A stretch of 8,323 bases of DNA, taken from assembly GCA_045647785.1 (NCBI GenBank), contig JAZRMU010000080.1, positions 1 through 8,323 of the forward strand. The letters are read 5' to 3'. Under the pieces are notes generated by a model, which worked only from the letters and a program-made list of their open reading frames with translations, did not search any database and was not told the origin of the DNA. The DNA is from SIG565 sp045647785. GTDB lineage: Bacteria > Bacillota > Clostridia > Oscillospirales > Acutalibacteraceae. Shown here piece by piece: positions 1 to 6,285 of the stretch. How positions within the stretch are numbered: the stretch's first letter is position 1; each line of letters opens with the position of its first letter. A program made the position numbers and the translations under genes.

Positions 1-64
1 CCCTACAATTTGTGAATTTATTGGTTGCGCGCCGTTCGGTGGGAGCAAGCCCCCACCCTACAAT
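1..64. repeat. REP-like GC-rich intergenic repeat (window-edge partial)
   Basis: The nonamer CCCTACAAT occurs at 1-9 and again at 56-64, so the unit is about 55 bp and may continue to the left of the window. Between the copies GGTGGG (38-43) can pair with CCCACC (52-57) around an 8-nt loop. There is no T-run on either side, so it is not a convincing intrinsic terminator, although it lies just 3' of the minus-strand carboxypeptidase gene and could stabilise that transcript's end. GC-rich repeats beginning or ending with TTGTAGGG are a style familiar from Clostridia genomes; that comparison is from memory and was not searched. Confidence 0.55.
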
Positions 65-79
65 ATGTGCCTCTAGGGC

Positions 80-973
80 CTATTTCGATGCTTCTATCTC
101 GCTTTTCTTAAGCGGAACATACTCATCAAGCGTGAGCCCGAGCTCGTGCATCTCGGTTGCGGCATCGCGACCCACAAAACGGAAATGCCAAGGCTCATAG
201 GTAATCTTTGTTATGTCGGTTTTACCCTCGGGATAGCGCAGAATAAAGCCAAATCGATAGCAGTTTTCAGCCAGCCACTTCGCCTCCGGCTTATTCTTAA
301 ACGCCTCCTGTGCGCTGGGCATATTGTGCATATCGAGGCAGAGTCCGCTTTGGTGCTCGCTCGTGCCGGGCTTGGTGGAATAGGAAAGCGTATACGCCTC
401 GCACTCCGCCTTGGTTTTGAATCTGCCGCTTGCCCAGTCGCGGTCGAAATATGTTTTAAAAAGATAATCCTGATAGTCATACGAGCGGTAGGCGCTTGTA
501 ACCGTTACATTGGTAACCTCGCCCGTCGCCTTGCCTTCAGCCAGCAGCGCCTGCAAAGCCTTTGCCGCTGCAAGACGCAGCTTCTGCACAGCTCTGCCGT
601 CGTCCCTCGTGTGTCCGCAGTCGGTCAAATCCTCTGGCACATAGTCGGAGGATAGCGGGTTGGCGGGATTTACAAGAAATACATATTCATACTTGTTTTC
701 AGGCTCGATATACTGCAAATATGGCTCAATATCGATAGCGTAATTTTTGCCCACGCGTGTTTCATAGGGTATGGGCTTTTGCACCTCGGGGGGATTCTCG
801 GGGGTCTGCTCGCCGCCGCCCACAGTCGGCGGATTATCGGCACTTGGTGCTTCCTCCCCACCCCAAATTAGGGCGCCTAGCAGAGCTGCCGCACCGATAC
901 CGATACCAATAGCCACCACGAGCGAGATAACCGTTATTAATGAAGAATTATTTTGCTTTTTATAATGTGCCAT
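80..973 (-). CDS. Membrane-anchored VanY-type D-alanyl-D-alanine carboxypeptidase (peptidase family M15)
   Basis: A zinc carboxypeptidase expected to remove the terminal D-Ala from peptidoglycan stem peptides outside the membrane. With the ATG at 973 the protein has 297 residues: a short basic N-terminus, one membrane segment (about 11-37), a Pro/Glu-rich linker (about 39-70) and an M15 catalytic domain. Visible family motifs are SAYRS (160-164), SEHQSGLCLD (205-214; zinc ligands His207 and Asp214) and EPWH (260-263; catalytic Glu260, third zinc ligand His263), so the active site looks complete. The reading frame opens further upstream at an ATG at 991, but that codon lies inside the predicted -10 box and has no Shine-Dalgarno; the 973 start has GGTGA five bases upstream. 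The gene is divergent from tex. The length and anchor fit the VanY/DacB-like group. The exact substrate (D-Ala-D-Ala, or another D-amino acid end) cannot be read from sequence. Confidence 0.9.
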   Translation of the reverse strand: MAHYKKQNNSSLITVISLVVAIGIGIGAAALLGALIWGGEEAPSADNPPTVGGGEQTPENPPEVQKPIPYETRVGKNYAIDIEPYLQYIEPENKYEYVFLVNPANPLSSDYVPEDLTDCGHTRDDGRAVQKLRLAAAKALQALLAEGKATGEVTNVTVTSAYRSYDYQDYLFKTYFDRDWASGRFKTKAECEAYTLSYSTKPGTSEHQSGLCLDMHNMPSAQEAFKNKPEAKWLAENCYRFGFILRYPEGKTDITKITYEPWHFRFVGRDAATEMHELGLTLDEYVPLKKSEIEASK

Positions 974-989
974 TTTTATCACCGTATCC

Positions 990-1018
990 ATTATACATTA
1001 TATTGAAAAAATTTGCAA
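990..1018 (-). promoter_or_regulatory. Promoter of the M15 carboxypeptidase gene
   Basis: On the minus strand, TTGCAA (1018-1013), a 17-bp spacer and a perfect TATAAT (995-990) form a housekeeping sigma-A-type promoter. Transcription would start near 983, giving a leader of only about ten bases before the ATG at 973 and excluding the upstream ATG at 991. Its -35 region overlaps that of the divergent tex promoter. Confidence 0.7.
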
Positions 1019-1031
1019 GATAAGGTATAAT
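1003..1031 (+). promoter_or_regulatory. Promoter of tex
   Basis: TTGAAA (1003-1008), a 17-bp spacer and perfect TATAAT (1026-1031) form a strong sigma-A-type promoter. The predicted start near 1038 leaves a 65-base leader. The promoter is interleaved with the minus-strand one at 990-1018, sharing positions 1003-1018. Confidence 0.7.
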
Positions 1032-1042
1032 TTGTTTGTAAT

Positions 1043-1064
1043 GGTCGCCGAGCACAGCGCGACC
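1043..1064 (+). other. Hairpin in the tex 5' leader
   Basis: GGTCGC (1043-1048) pairs perfectly with GCGACC (1059-1064) around a 10-nt loop, within the predicted tex leader and about 27 bases upstream of its ribosome binding site. It has no T-tract, so it is not an intrinsic terminator. It could stabilise the mRNA 5' end or bind a regulator; function is unknown. Confidence 0.4.
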
Positions 1065-1102
1065 AAGCAACATTTTAAAACAGAAACCAAAAGGAGCTAT
1101 AA

Positions 1103-3235
1103 ATGGATTTTGCAAAAGTTTTAGCCGCGGAATTTGAAACCCGCGAGACCTACATTAACAATATTATCTCGCTGCTTGATGAGGGTAATACCATTCCCTT
1201 TATCGCGCGTTACCGCAAGGAGGCGCACGGAACTATGGACGACCAGCTGCTGCGCGCCATATCCGACCGCCTTACCTATCTAAGGAATCTCGAAGCGCGC
1301 AGGCAGGAAATTTCCGAGCTCATCACCGCGGGAGAAAATATGACCGACGAGATAGCCGCCGCACTCGAGCGTGCTACAACCCTCACCGAGCTTGAGGATA
1401 TCTACCGCCCGTTCCGCCCCAAGCGCAAGACTAAAGCTTCGGTTGCCAAGGAAAAGGGGCTTGAGCCGCTGGCAAATGAGATACTGGAAAATGAGGGTAC
1501 CGAGCTTTTCGTCCTCGCCTCAAAATATGTCGATACCGAAAAGGGTGTCGATAGTGCCGAGGCGGCGCTCCTTGGTGCTCGCGATATTATCGCCGAAGCA
1601 ATGTCGGACAACGCCGATATCCGCCGCAGAATTCGCAATCTGACCCGCGTTAACGGCTTTGTTGTGTCAGATGCTGCAGGCGATGACCTCGGGGTATACG
1701 AAATGTATAAGGAATTCCGCGAGAGTGTGGCAAAAATTGCGGGGCACCGCGTGCTTGCCCTCAACCGCGGCGAAAAAGAGGAGATTTTGCGCGTTAAAAT
1801 CGAAATGGACGATGAAAAACCGCTGAATGTTATAAAAAGCGTCTTTAAAGCCCGCTGCAGCGAGGTCTCGGAATTTTTATCTGATGCCGCCGCCGACAGC
1901 TATTCCCGCCTCATCTTCCCATCTATAGAGCGCGAAATTCGAAACGAACTGACCGATGAGGCATCGGCGGGTGCTATAAAGCTTTTCGGCACAAATCTGC
2001 GCCAGCTGCTGCTTCAGCCCCCTGTTAAGGGTAAAACCGTAATCGGTCTTGACCCCGGCTTTCGCACAGGCTGCAAGCTCGCTGTTGTTGACCCGACAGG
2101 CAAGGTGCTCGACACCGCGGTGCTCTACCCCACCCACTCTGCCGCGCAGGTTGAAAGCAGCCGCCAAACCCTTAAAAAAATGATAGAAAAGCATTCTGCC
2201 GATATCATAGCCATCGGCAACGGTACTGCCTCAAGAGAGACCGAAGCCTTTGCTATAGAGGTTATCGGCAAGGCTGAAAGGCGGGTTGAGTATATAATCG
2301 TAAACGAGGCGGGGGCTTCGGTCTATTCAGCCTCTCCCCTCGCCGCCAAGGAAATGCCCGAGCTCGATTTAACGCTGCGCAGCGCCGTATCAATTGCGCG
2401 CCGCCTTCAGGACCCGCTCGCCGAGCTGGTTAAAATTGAGCCAAAGGCAATAGGCGTTGGTCAGTATCAGCACGATATGCCCAAAAAAGAGCTTGAACAG
2501 TCTCTCGACGCTGTGGTGGAGGACTGCGTGAACTCGGTTGGAGCAGACCTTAATACCGCAAGTGCCTCGCTGCTTGAGCACATTTCAGGACTCTCAAGCG
2601 CCGTTTGCAAAAACATAGTTGCCTTCCGCGAGGAAAACGGCTCCTTTGAAAGCCGAGCCGAGCTCAAAAAAGTGCCAAAGCTCGGTCCCAAGGCATACGA
2701 GCAGTCGGCGGGCTTTTTGCGCGTTGCGGGCGGTAAAAACCCACTTGACAACACCGCTGTTCACCCCGAATCCTATACTGTGGCTACCGCGCTACTAAAG
2801 GAATTGAATTTAAAAATCACCGACAGCGCACTCTCGGAACACCTTGGCGCATTATCGGTCAGCGATATAGCCGCCCTCGCCGATAAATTGTCGGTCGGCA
2901 CACCCACACTTACCGACATTATAAAGGAGCTCTCGAAACCGGGGCGCGACCCGCGCGATGAACTGCCAAAGCCGATATTCGGCAGCGGGCTCTTGGGTAT
3001 TGAGGACCTCTCGGTCGGAATGGTGCTTTGCGGAACGGTCAGAAATGTAATCGATTTCGGCGCATTTGTCGATATCGGCGTGCATCAGGACGGACTCGTT
3101 CACATTTCGCAGATTTCAAATAAGTTTATCAAGCACCCGAGCGAGGCGCTGTCGGTCGGCGACACCGTGAAGGTTAAAATTATCGATATAGATTTAAAAA
3201 AGAACCGAATTTCCTTAAGCATTAAACAGGTGTAA
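1103..3235 (+). CDS. tex: Tex family RNA-binding transcription accessory protein
   Basis: Tex is a cytoplasmic nucleic-acid-binding protein related to eukaryotic Spt6. It is linked to RNA metabolism and transcription, but its precise bacterial role is unsettled. The 710-residue length is close to the usual family size. Domains in order are: an N-terminal helical Tex region with helix-turn-helix (about 1-190, including IPFIARYRKE at 31-40), a YqgF/RuvX-like RNase H-fold domain (about 312-440, with GLDPGFRTG at 315-323), helix-hairpin-helix DNA/RNA-binding segments (about 481-541, including LKKVPKLGPKAYEQSAGFLR), and a C-terminal S1 domain (about 636-708, with GTVRNVIDFGAFVDIGVHQD and DGLVHIS). 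The start is fixed by AAGGAG at 1091-1096, six bases before the ATG. It has its own promoter and intrinsic terminator and so appears monocistronic. No frameshift or missing domain is visible. Confidence 0.97.
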   Translation: MDFAKVLAAEFETRETYINNIISLLDEGNTIPFIARYRKEAHGTMDDQLLRAISDRLTYLRNLEARRQEISELITAGENMTDEIAAALERATTLTELEDIYRPFRPKRKTKASVAKEKGLEPLANEILENEGTELFVLASKYVDTEKGVDSAEAALLGARDIIAEAMSDNADIRRRIRNLTRVNGFVVSDAAGDDLGVYEMYKEFRESVAKIAGHRVLALNRGEKEEILRVKIEMDDEKPLNVIKSVFKARCSEVSEFLSDAAADSYSRLIFPSIEREIRNELTDEASAGAIKLFGTNLRQLLLQPPVKGKTVIGLDPGFRTGCKLAVVDPTGKVLDTAVLYPTHSAAQVESSRQTLKKMIEKHSADIIAIGNGTASRETEAFAIEVIGKAERRVEYIIVNEAGASVYSASPLAAKEMPELDLTLRSAVSIARRLQDPLAELVKIEPKAIGVGQYQHDMPKKELEQSLDAVVEDCVNSVGADLNTASASLLEHISGLSSAVCKNIVAFREENGSFESRAELKKVPKLGPKAYEQSAGFLRVAGGKNPLDNTAVHPESYTVATALLKELNLKITDSALSEHLGALSVSDIAALADKLSVGTPTLTDIIKELSKPGRDPRDELPKPIFGSGLLGIEDLSVGMVLCGTVRNVIDFGAFVDIGVHQDGLVHISQISNKFIKHPSEALSVGDTVKVKIIDIDLKKNRISLSIKQV

Positions 3236-3293
3236 TGCAAAAAAACTAACATACCATTCCGCCACACTTCAAGGTGGAAAAACCAAACCAACA

Positions 3294-3323
3294 CGGGCAG
3301 CTCAAATAGCCGCCCGTTTTTTT
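3294..3323 (+). terminator. Intrinsic terminator of tex
   Basis: CGGGC-A-GC (3294-3301) pairs with GC-C-GCCCG (3309-3316), with one internal A/C mismatch and a 7-nt loop, followed immediately by seven T residues (3317-3323). It lies about 60 bases past the tex stop codon. Confidence 0.88.
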
Positions 3324-3333
3324 ATACTTGTTT

Positions 3334-3344
3334 CGCGCGCGCGC
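3334..3344. repeat. Alternating CG run flanking the AT-rich 13-mers
   Basis: Eleven bases of strictly alternating C and G, the kind of tract that can flip to Z-DNA under negative supercoiling. It sits directly beside the AT-rich 13-mer cluster, a sharp composition switch of the kind seen at replication-origin unwinding regions. Any function is inferred. Confidence 0.5.
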
Positions 3345-3347
3345 TTT

Positions 3348-3386
3348 ATTCTTTAATATAATTCTTTATTCTAATTCTTTATTATA
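3348..3386. repeat. Three tandem AT-rich 13-mers (candidate DNA unwinding element)
   Basis: Three contiguous 13-base units all begin ATTCTTTA: ATTCTTTAATATA (3348-3360), ATTCTTTATTCTA (3361-3373) and ATTCTTTATTATA (3374-3386). Only three of the 39 bases are C and none is G. Tandem AT-rich 13-mers next to initiator binding sites are the classic unwinding element of E. coli oriC and of RK2-type iteron origins (established knowledge). Here they end five bases before the 22-bp iterons at 3392. The repeat is directly visible; the origin function is inferred. Confidence 0.8.
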
Positions 3387-3391
3387 ATTTA

Positions 3392-3479
3392 GTCTACAAA
3401 ATGAATACACCCCGTCTACAAAATGAATACGCTCCGTCTACAAAACGAATACACCTTGTCTACAAAATGAATACGCTTT
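3392..3479. repeat. Four tandem 22-bp iterons
   Basis: Four head-to-tail 22-bp units lie at 3392-3413, 3414-3435, 3436-3457 and 3458-3479. The first 17 bases follow GTCTACAAAAYGAATAC, with a single T-to-C change in copy 3; the last five are variable (ACCCC, GCTCC, ACCTT, GCTTT). The 22-bp period places each copy on the same DNA face at about two helical turns, typical of plasmid iterons. The period is not a multiple of three, so selection is on DNA and not on a peptide. The array begins seven bases beyond the 3' end of the RepA_N-like gene, its presumed cognate binding protein. Confidence 0.95.
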
Positions 3480-3485
3480 TTGTAA

Positions 3486-3929
3486 TCAACTTTTCAGATT
3501 TTCGGCCGATACCGACCTTTTTCTGATATGTAAATTGCTGTCATCTGACGACAGCTCGTTTTGCAAGCAAGCGTTGAACGCTCCCAAATCCTCGAACAAA
3601 TGCAAAAACAGCATATCCGCCCTGCCCGCCCCCTCGGATTTTCGGCTTAAAATGCTGCAGCGTTCCAGTTCTTCAAACAGTCTGCAAACCTTGTTGCCGC
3701 TAACCCCCAGCAGCGCTGCCAGCTCCCTTATAGGATAATAAAAATATGGGTAGCCGTTTTCAGTTACCCAGCCGTTTGCTTTGGATAGCTCGTGTCGCTC
3801 AAGCAAAATCCCGCACAGCAGCTTGGCATCGGGAGAAAGGCTGCTGTAGACCCTGTTCTTTCCAAACAGCCGCTTGGGGACTCGGTAAAACGGCTCATTT
3901 TTTTCCAAAATATTTAACCTCCTTTTCAT
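3486..3929 (-). CDS. RepA_N-domain replication initiator-like protein, N-terminal domain only
   Basis: The open frame of 147 codons (from an ATG at 3929) matches the winged-helix N-terminal domain of RepA_N plasmid initiators: FYRVPKRLFG (14-23), LSPDAKLLCGILLERHELS (31-49), NGWVTENGYPYFYYPIREL (52-70) and a helix-turn-helix/wing segment at about 67-109 containing LLGVSGNKVCRLFEELER. In the staphylococcal family member pSK41 RepA this domain binds iterons, while a separate DnaD-like C-terminal domain contacts the replication machinery. Here the protein ends soon after the wing with a short polar tail and no C-terminal domain; full family members are usually well over 250 residues. It therefore looks truncated or specialised for DNA binding. 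The true start is probably TTG at 3908 (140 residues, beginning EKNEPFYRVPKRLFG after the initiator), because a perfect AGGAGG lies nine bases before it, whereas the ATG at 3929 has only a weak site. The iterons begin seven bases past its stop. It might alternatively be a repressor or decoy-binding protein. Confidence 0.8.
   Translation of the reverse strand: MKRRLNILEKNEPFYRVPKRLFGKNRVYSSLSPDAKLLCGILLERHELSKANGWVTENGYPYFYYPIRELAALLGVSGNKVCRLFEELERCSILSRKSEGAGRADMLFLHLFEDLGAFNACLQNELSSDDSNLHIRKRSVSAENLKS
3917..3922 (-). promoter_or_regulatory. Strong Shine-Dalgarno inside the annotated 5' end of the RepA_N-like gene
   Basis: Minus-strand AGGAGG (3922-3917) overlaps codons 3-4 of the longest reading frame and lies nine bases before an in-frame TTG at 3908-3906. 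A transcript starting near 3938 would give a normal 30-base leader for the TTG but only nine bases for the ATG at 3929. This favours TTG initiation. Confidence 0.6.
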
Positions 3930-3944
3930 TTAACCTATAAGAAT

Positions 3945-3953
3945 ATTATACCA
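3945..3953 (-). promoter_or_regulatory. Extended -10 promoter of the RepA_N-like gene
   Basis: Minus-strand TGGTATAAT (3953-3945) is a perfect extended -10 (TGnTATAAT). No good -35 hexamer is visible at 16-18 bp, as is common for extended -10 promoters. No iteron copy overlaps it, so classic iteron autoregulation at this promoter is not evident. Confidence 0.6.
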
Positions 3954-3996
3954 TTTAAAGCCGCGACATTCACCGACATCTTTTAGCTCTCCCAAC

Positions 3997-4029
3997 AAAA
4001 AAGGCACTAACCTTTTCGGTTAGTGCCTT
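3997..4029 (-). terminator. Intrinsic terminator of the EF-G-like gene
   Basis: AAGGCACTAACC (4001-4012) and GGTTAGTGCCTT (4018-4029) form a perfect 12-bp stem with a 5-nt loop. On the minus strand the hairpin runs straight into TTTTTT (4002-3997), about 20 bases past the EF-G-like stop. The plus-strand side has no T-tract, so it acts for the minus-strand transcript. Confidence 0.92.
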
Positions 4030-4047
4030 AAAAATGGGTTTTATTTT

Positions 4048-6093
4048 TTATTGCTTATTCTTTTCAATTATTTCCTTCGCGAGCATATCGGGCATCGGCT
4101 CGTAGCGCTCAAAATCGAGTGTGAAGGAGGCTCTGCCTTGAGTTATCGAACGCATTGCGGTTGAGAAATCGTGGGTTTCGCTGATGGGCACCTCGCTCAC
4201 AATCTCCTGCATTCCGCCCTCAAGCGGATTCATTCCTATAACCCTGCCGCGGCGCTTGTTGATTTCGCCTATCACATCGCCGAGGCTGTCCTCACCGGTA
4301 TAAACCTTGAGCGTGCCTATCGGCTCAAGCAGCACGGGAGATGCCTTTGGTATACCGTCCTTAAATGCCAGCGATGCCGCAGTTTTAAAGGACATTTCAG
4401 AGGAATCAACAGGGTGATACGAGCCGTCATACAATGTTGCCTTAATGCCCACCATCGGGTAGCCCGCAAGCACGCCCTGCTTAACCGAGTCGCGCAGTCC
4501 CTTTTCAACCGCGGGGAAGAAATTCTTGGGCACAGCGCCGCCAACAACGCGCTCGGCGAAAATCAGCTCCTCGCTCTCGCACGGCTCAAACTCAATCCAA
4601 ACATCGCCAAACTGACCGTGTCCGCCCGACTGCTTTTTGTATCGTCCCTGACACTGAACTGCTTTGCGAATGGTCTCGCGGTAGGCAACCGACGGTGTTT
4701 TAAGCTCAACGGGGGCGCCGAATTTAGCCTTAAGTCTGGAAACTACAACATCAATGTGCTGCTCTCCAAGACCCCAGATAACCTGCTCCTTGGTCTCCTT
4801 ATTATATATAACCTTCAGTGTTAAATCCTCTTCAGCCAGACGCGCAAGCCCATTTGCTATCTTTTCCTCGTCGCCCTTATTAAGCGGGAACACCGCCTCC
4901 GACAGGGTGGGATTCGGGAATTCGGCGCGCACTACCTCAATATCAGCCTTTTCGGCTATTGTATCGCCTGTGAGCACATCGCCAAGCTTTGAAGCAACGG
5001 CTATATCGCCGGCGGGAACTATAGCAGCATCCTCATTCTTGCCGCCCTTTTGCCACATAACTTTGCCGAGCCTTACCTCCTCGCCCGTGCGAAGATTGCG
5101 AAGCTTGCTATCACCCTTGATTTTGCCGCCGATAACCTTGAAATAGGAAAGCTTGCCAACAACCGGGGCGGCAACGGTCTTGAAAACGAATGCCGCCGCG
5201 GGCGCATTTTCATCGGGAGAGATTTTATCCTCTGCGCCGTTTTTAAGTATATTAACAAAGGCGCTGTCGGCAGAGGGGGCGATATTAAACAGAATATCCG
5301 CAAGCAGCGACACGCCCTCACCTGTCTGCTGAATGCCCGAGAATACAGGGCAAATTTCACCCGAAAGCATACCCTTTTTAAGGGCGGTTATCTTTTCATC
5401 GTAGGTAAATGGCTCGCCATCGAAATATTTTTCCATAAGCGCATCATCGGTCGCGGCAATAGCCTCAAGCAAGATGTTGCGCATCTGATTAATCTCTTCG
5501 CTCTGCGGCATATAGCATTCGGTGGGGCGAATACCGTCAAAGGTGTATGCCTTATCGGCAACCAAATCAACAAAGCATTTAACCACTTCACCCTCCAAAT
5601 AGGGAACAACAACCGGACAGATAACAGCTCCGTAGAGACCTGTCAGGCGGGAGATTACGCGATAGAAATGCGCGTGAATAGAATCGAGCTTGCCGATGAA
5701 GAATGCAGCGGGCTTGCCGAGCTTTCTTACAGCCTCGAAATTTTTCTGCGCGCCAACGGTGAAGCCCGATTTACCCGAAAGCACAATTACTGCGCTGTCG
5801 GCTGCCGAGATGGCCTCGGTCTGCCCTGCCTCGAAATCGAAAAGACCGGGAGCGTCGAGCAGGTTTATTTTTAAGTCGTTCTTCTCCAGCGGGAAAAGCG
5901 ACATTGATATCGAAATTTTCCTTTTTCTTTCCTCGGCATCAAAATCTGAAATTGTTGTGCCTTCAGGTGTTTTGCCTATGCGCTCGGTAGCGCCGCTATA
6001 GAAAATGAGCGCATCATTAAGGGTAGTTTTACCCGACGAGCCATGTCCTAGCAGGGCAATGTTTTTAATGCAGTTTGCTGTGTAATCTTTCAT
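4048..6093 (-). CDS. EF-G-like translational GTPase (FusA paralogue) with altered G4 motif
   Basis: An EF-G-family protein of 681 residues with the domain order of EF-G: GTPase domain (about 1-275), beta-barrel domain II (about 300-385), domain III (about 390-465), domain IV (about 468-590, with QSGGHGQFG at 488-496) and domain V (about 592-675). The N-terminus (NIALLGHGSSGKTT, then TTISDFDAEERKRKISIS) matches the EF-G2-like subgroup, not the housekeeping factor, whose P-loop reads GHIDAGKTT. The P-loop is at 16-24 and G3 is DAPG at 80-83. G4 reads GKLD at 134-137 where the family has NKxD, so the guanine-contacting Asn is replaced by Gly. EF-G2-like proteins bind ribosomes, but their physiological role is poorly known. 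The reading frame can be extended to a GTG at 6102, but ATG at 6093 is better: AAGGGG lies about eight bases before it and the GTG overlaps that site. It has its own promoter and terminator. It could be annotated simply as elongation factor G. Confidence 0.9.
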   Translation of the reverse strand: MKDYTANCIKNIALLGHGSSGKTTLNDALIFYSGATERIGKTPEGTTISDFDAEERKRKISISMSLFPLEKNDLKINLLDAPGLFDFEAGQTEAISAADSAVIVLSGKSGFTVGAQKNFEAVRKLGKPAAFFIGKLDSIHAHFYRVISRLTGLYGAVICPVVVPYLEGEVVKCFVDLVADKAYTFDGIRPTECYMPQSEEINQMRNILLEAIAATDDALMEKYFDGEPFTYDEKITALKKGMLSGEICPVFSGIQQTGEGVSLLADILFNIAPSADSAFVNILKNGAEDKISPDENAPAAAFVFKTVAAPVVGKLSYFKVIGGKIKGDSKLRNLRTGEEVRLGKVMWQKGGKNEDAAIVPAGDIAVASKLGDVLTGDTIAEKADIEVVRAEFPNPTLSEAVFPLNKGDEEKIANGLARLAEEDLTLKVIYNKETKEQVIWGLGEQHIDVVVSRLKAKFGAPVELKTPSVAYRETIRKAVQCQGRYKKQSGGHGQFGDVWIEFEPCESEELIFAERVVGGAVPKNFFPAVEKGLRDSVKQGVLAGYPMVGIKATLYDGSYHPVDSSEMSFKTAASLAFKDGIPKASPVLLEPIGTLKVYTGEDSLGDVIGEINKRRGRVIGMNPLEGGMQEIVSEVPISETHDFSTAMRSITQGRASFTLDFERYEPMPDMLAKEIIEKNKQ

Positions 6094-6150
6094 AAATTTC
6101 ACCCCTTGGAATATTAAACAAAGAAATTTTCTTTTTCCTTATTGATTTCA

Positions 6151-6179
6151 ATTATATCACATTTATTTATGCTATTCAA
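6151..6179 (-). promoter_or_regulatory. Promoter of the EF-G-like gene
   Basis: On the minus strand, TTGAAT (6179-6174), a 17-bp spacer and perfect TATAAT (6156-6151) form a good sigma-A-type promoter. Transcription from about 6144 gives a leader of some 50 bases to the ATG at 6093. Confidence 0.7.
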
Positions 6180-6285
6180 CTAGTTTTTTTACACATTTTA
6201 ATATTTTTTTGTTAATTTATCATAATACGCGCATTTTTAACCAATATTCGACAAAAGTGTTACAAAATTGAAATATTTTAAGTAT

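Larger units (their letters stand above)
3334..3479. other. Candidate iteron-type replication origin
   Basis: A CG run, three AT-rich 13-mers and four 22-bp iterons lie in a row next to a gene for a RepA_N initiator DNA-binding domain. This order (unwinding element, iterons, rep gene) is that of iteron-regulated plasmid origins. No partition, mobilisation or integrase gene is visible and the initiator lacks its C-terminal domain, so activity is uncertain. It could be a relic, a conditional secondary origin or a titration site. Confidence 0.5.

Noticed and set aside
989..991. Upstream ATG at 991 as the carboxypeptidase start
   Set aside because: It overlaps the predicted -10 box and has no Shine-Dalgarno; the ATG at 973 has GGTGA at proper spacing.
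3259..3277. Small hairpin CCGCC/GGTGG just after tex as a first terminator
   Set aside because: The stem is five pairs with one G-U and is followed by A residues, not T; the better terminator lies at 3294-3323.
3392..3479. CRISPR array
   Set aside because: The 22-bp units abut one another with no unique spacers and there are no cas genes, so they are iteron-type tandem repeats.
3392..3479. Repeated peptide, since each unit reads VYKMNT on the plus strand
   Set aside because: The 22-bp period shifts frame at every copy, so the peptide is not repeated in one frame.
3477..3489. Exact 13-base match TTTTTGTAATCAA shared with 6285-6297, suggesting a common regulator site
   Set aside because: In AT-rich DNA of this length a 13-base match is expected about once by chance; neither flank is conserved.
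4171..4824. Plus-strand 217-codon frame within the EF-G-like gene, and a similar one at 146-655 within the carboxypeptidase gene
   Set aside because: Both are antisense shadows of well-supported genes with no domain and no convincing ribosome binding site.
5050..5874. A 274-codon plus-strand open frame antisense to the EF-G-like gene
   Set aside because: It lies wholly inside a convincing conserved gene, has no recognisable domain, and is explained by codon bias of the sense gene.
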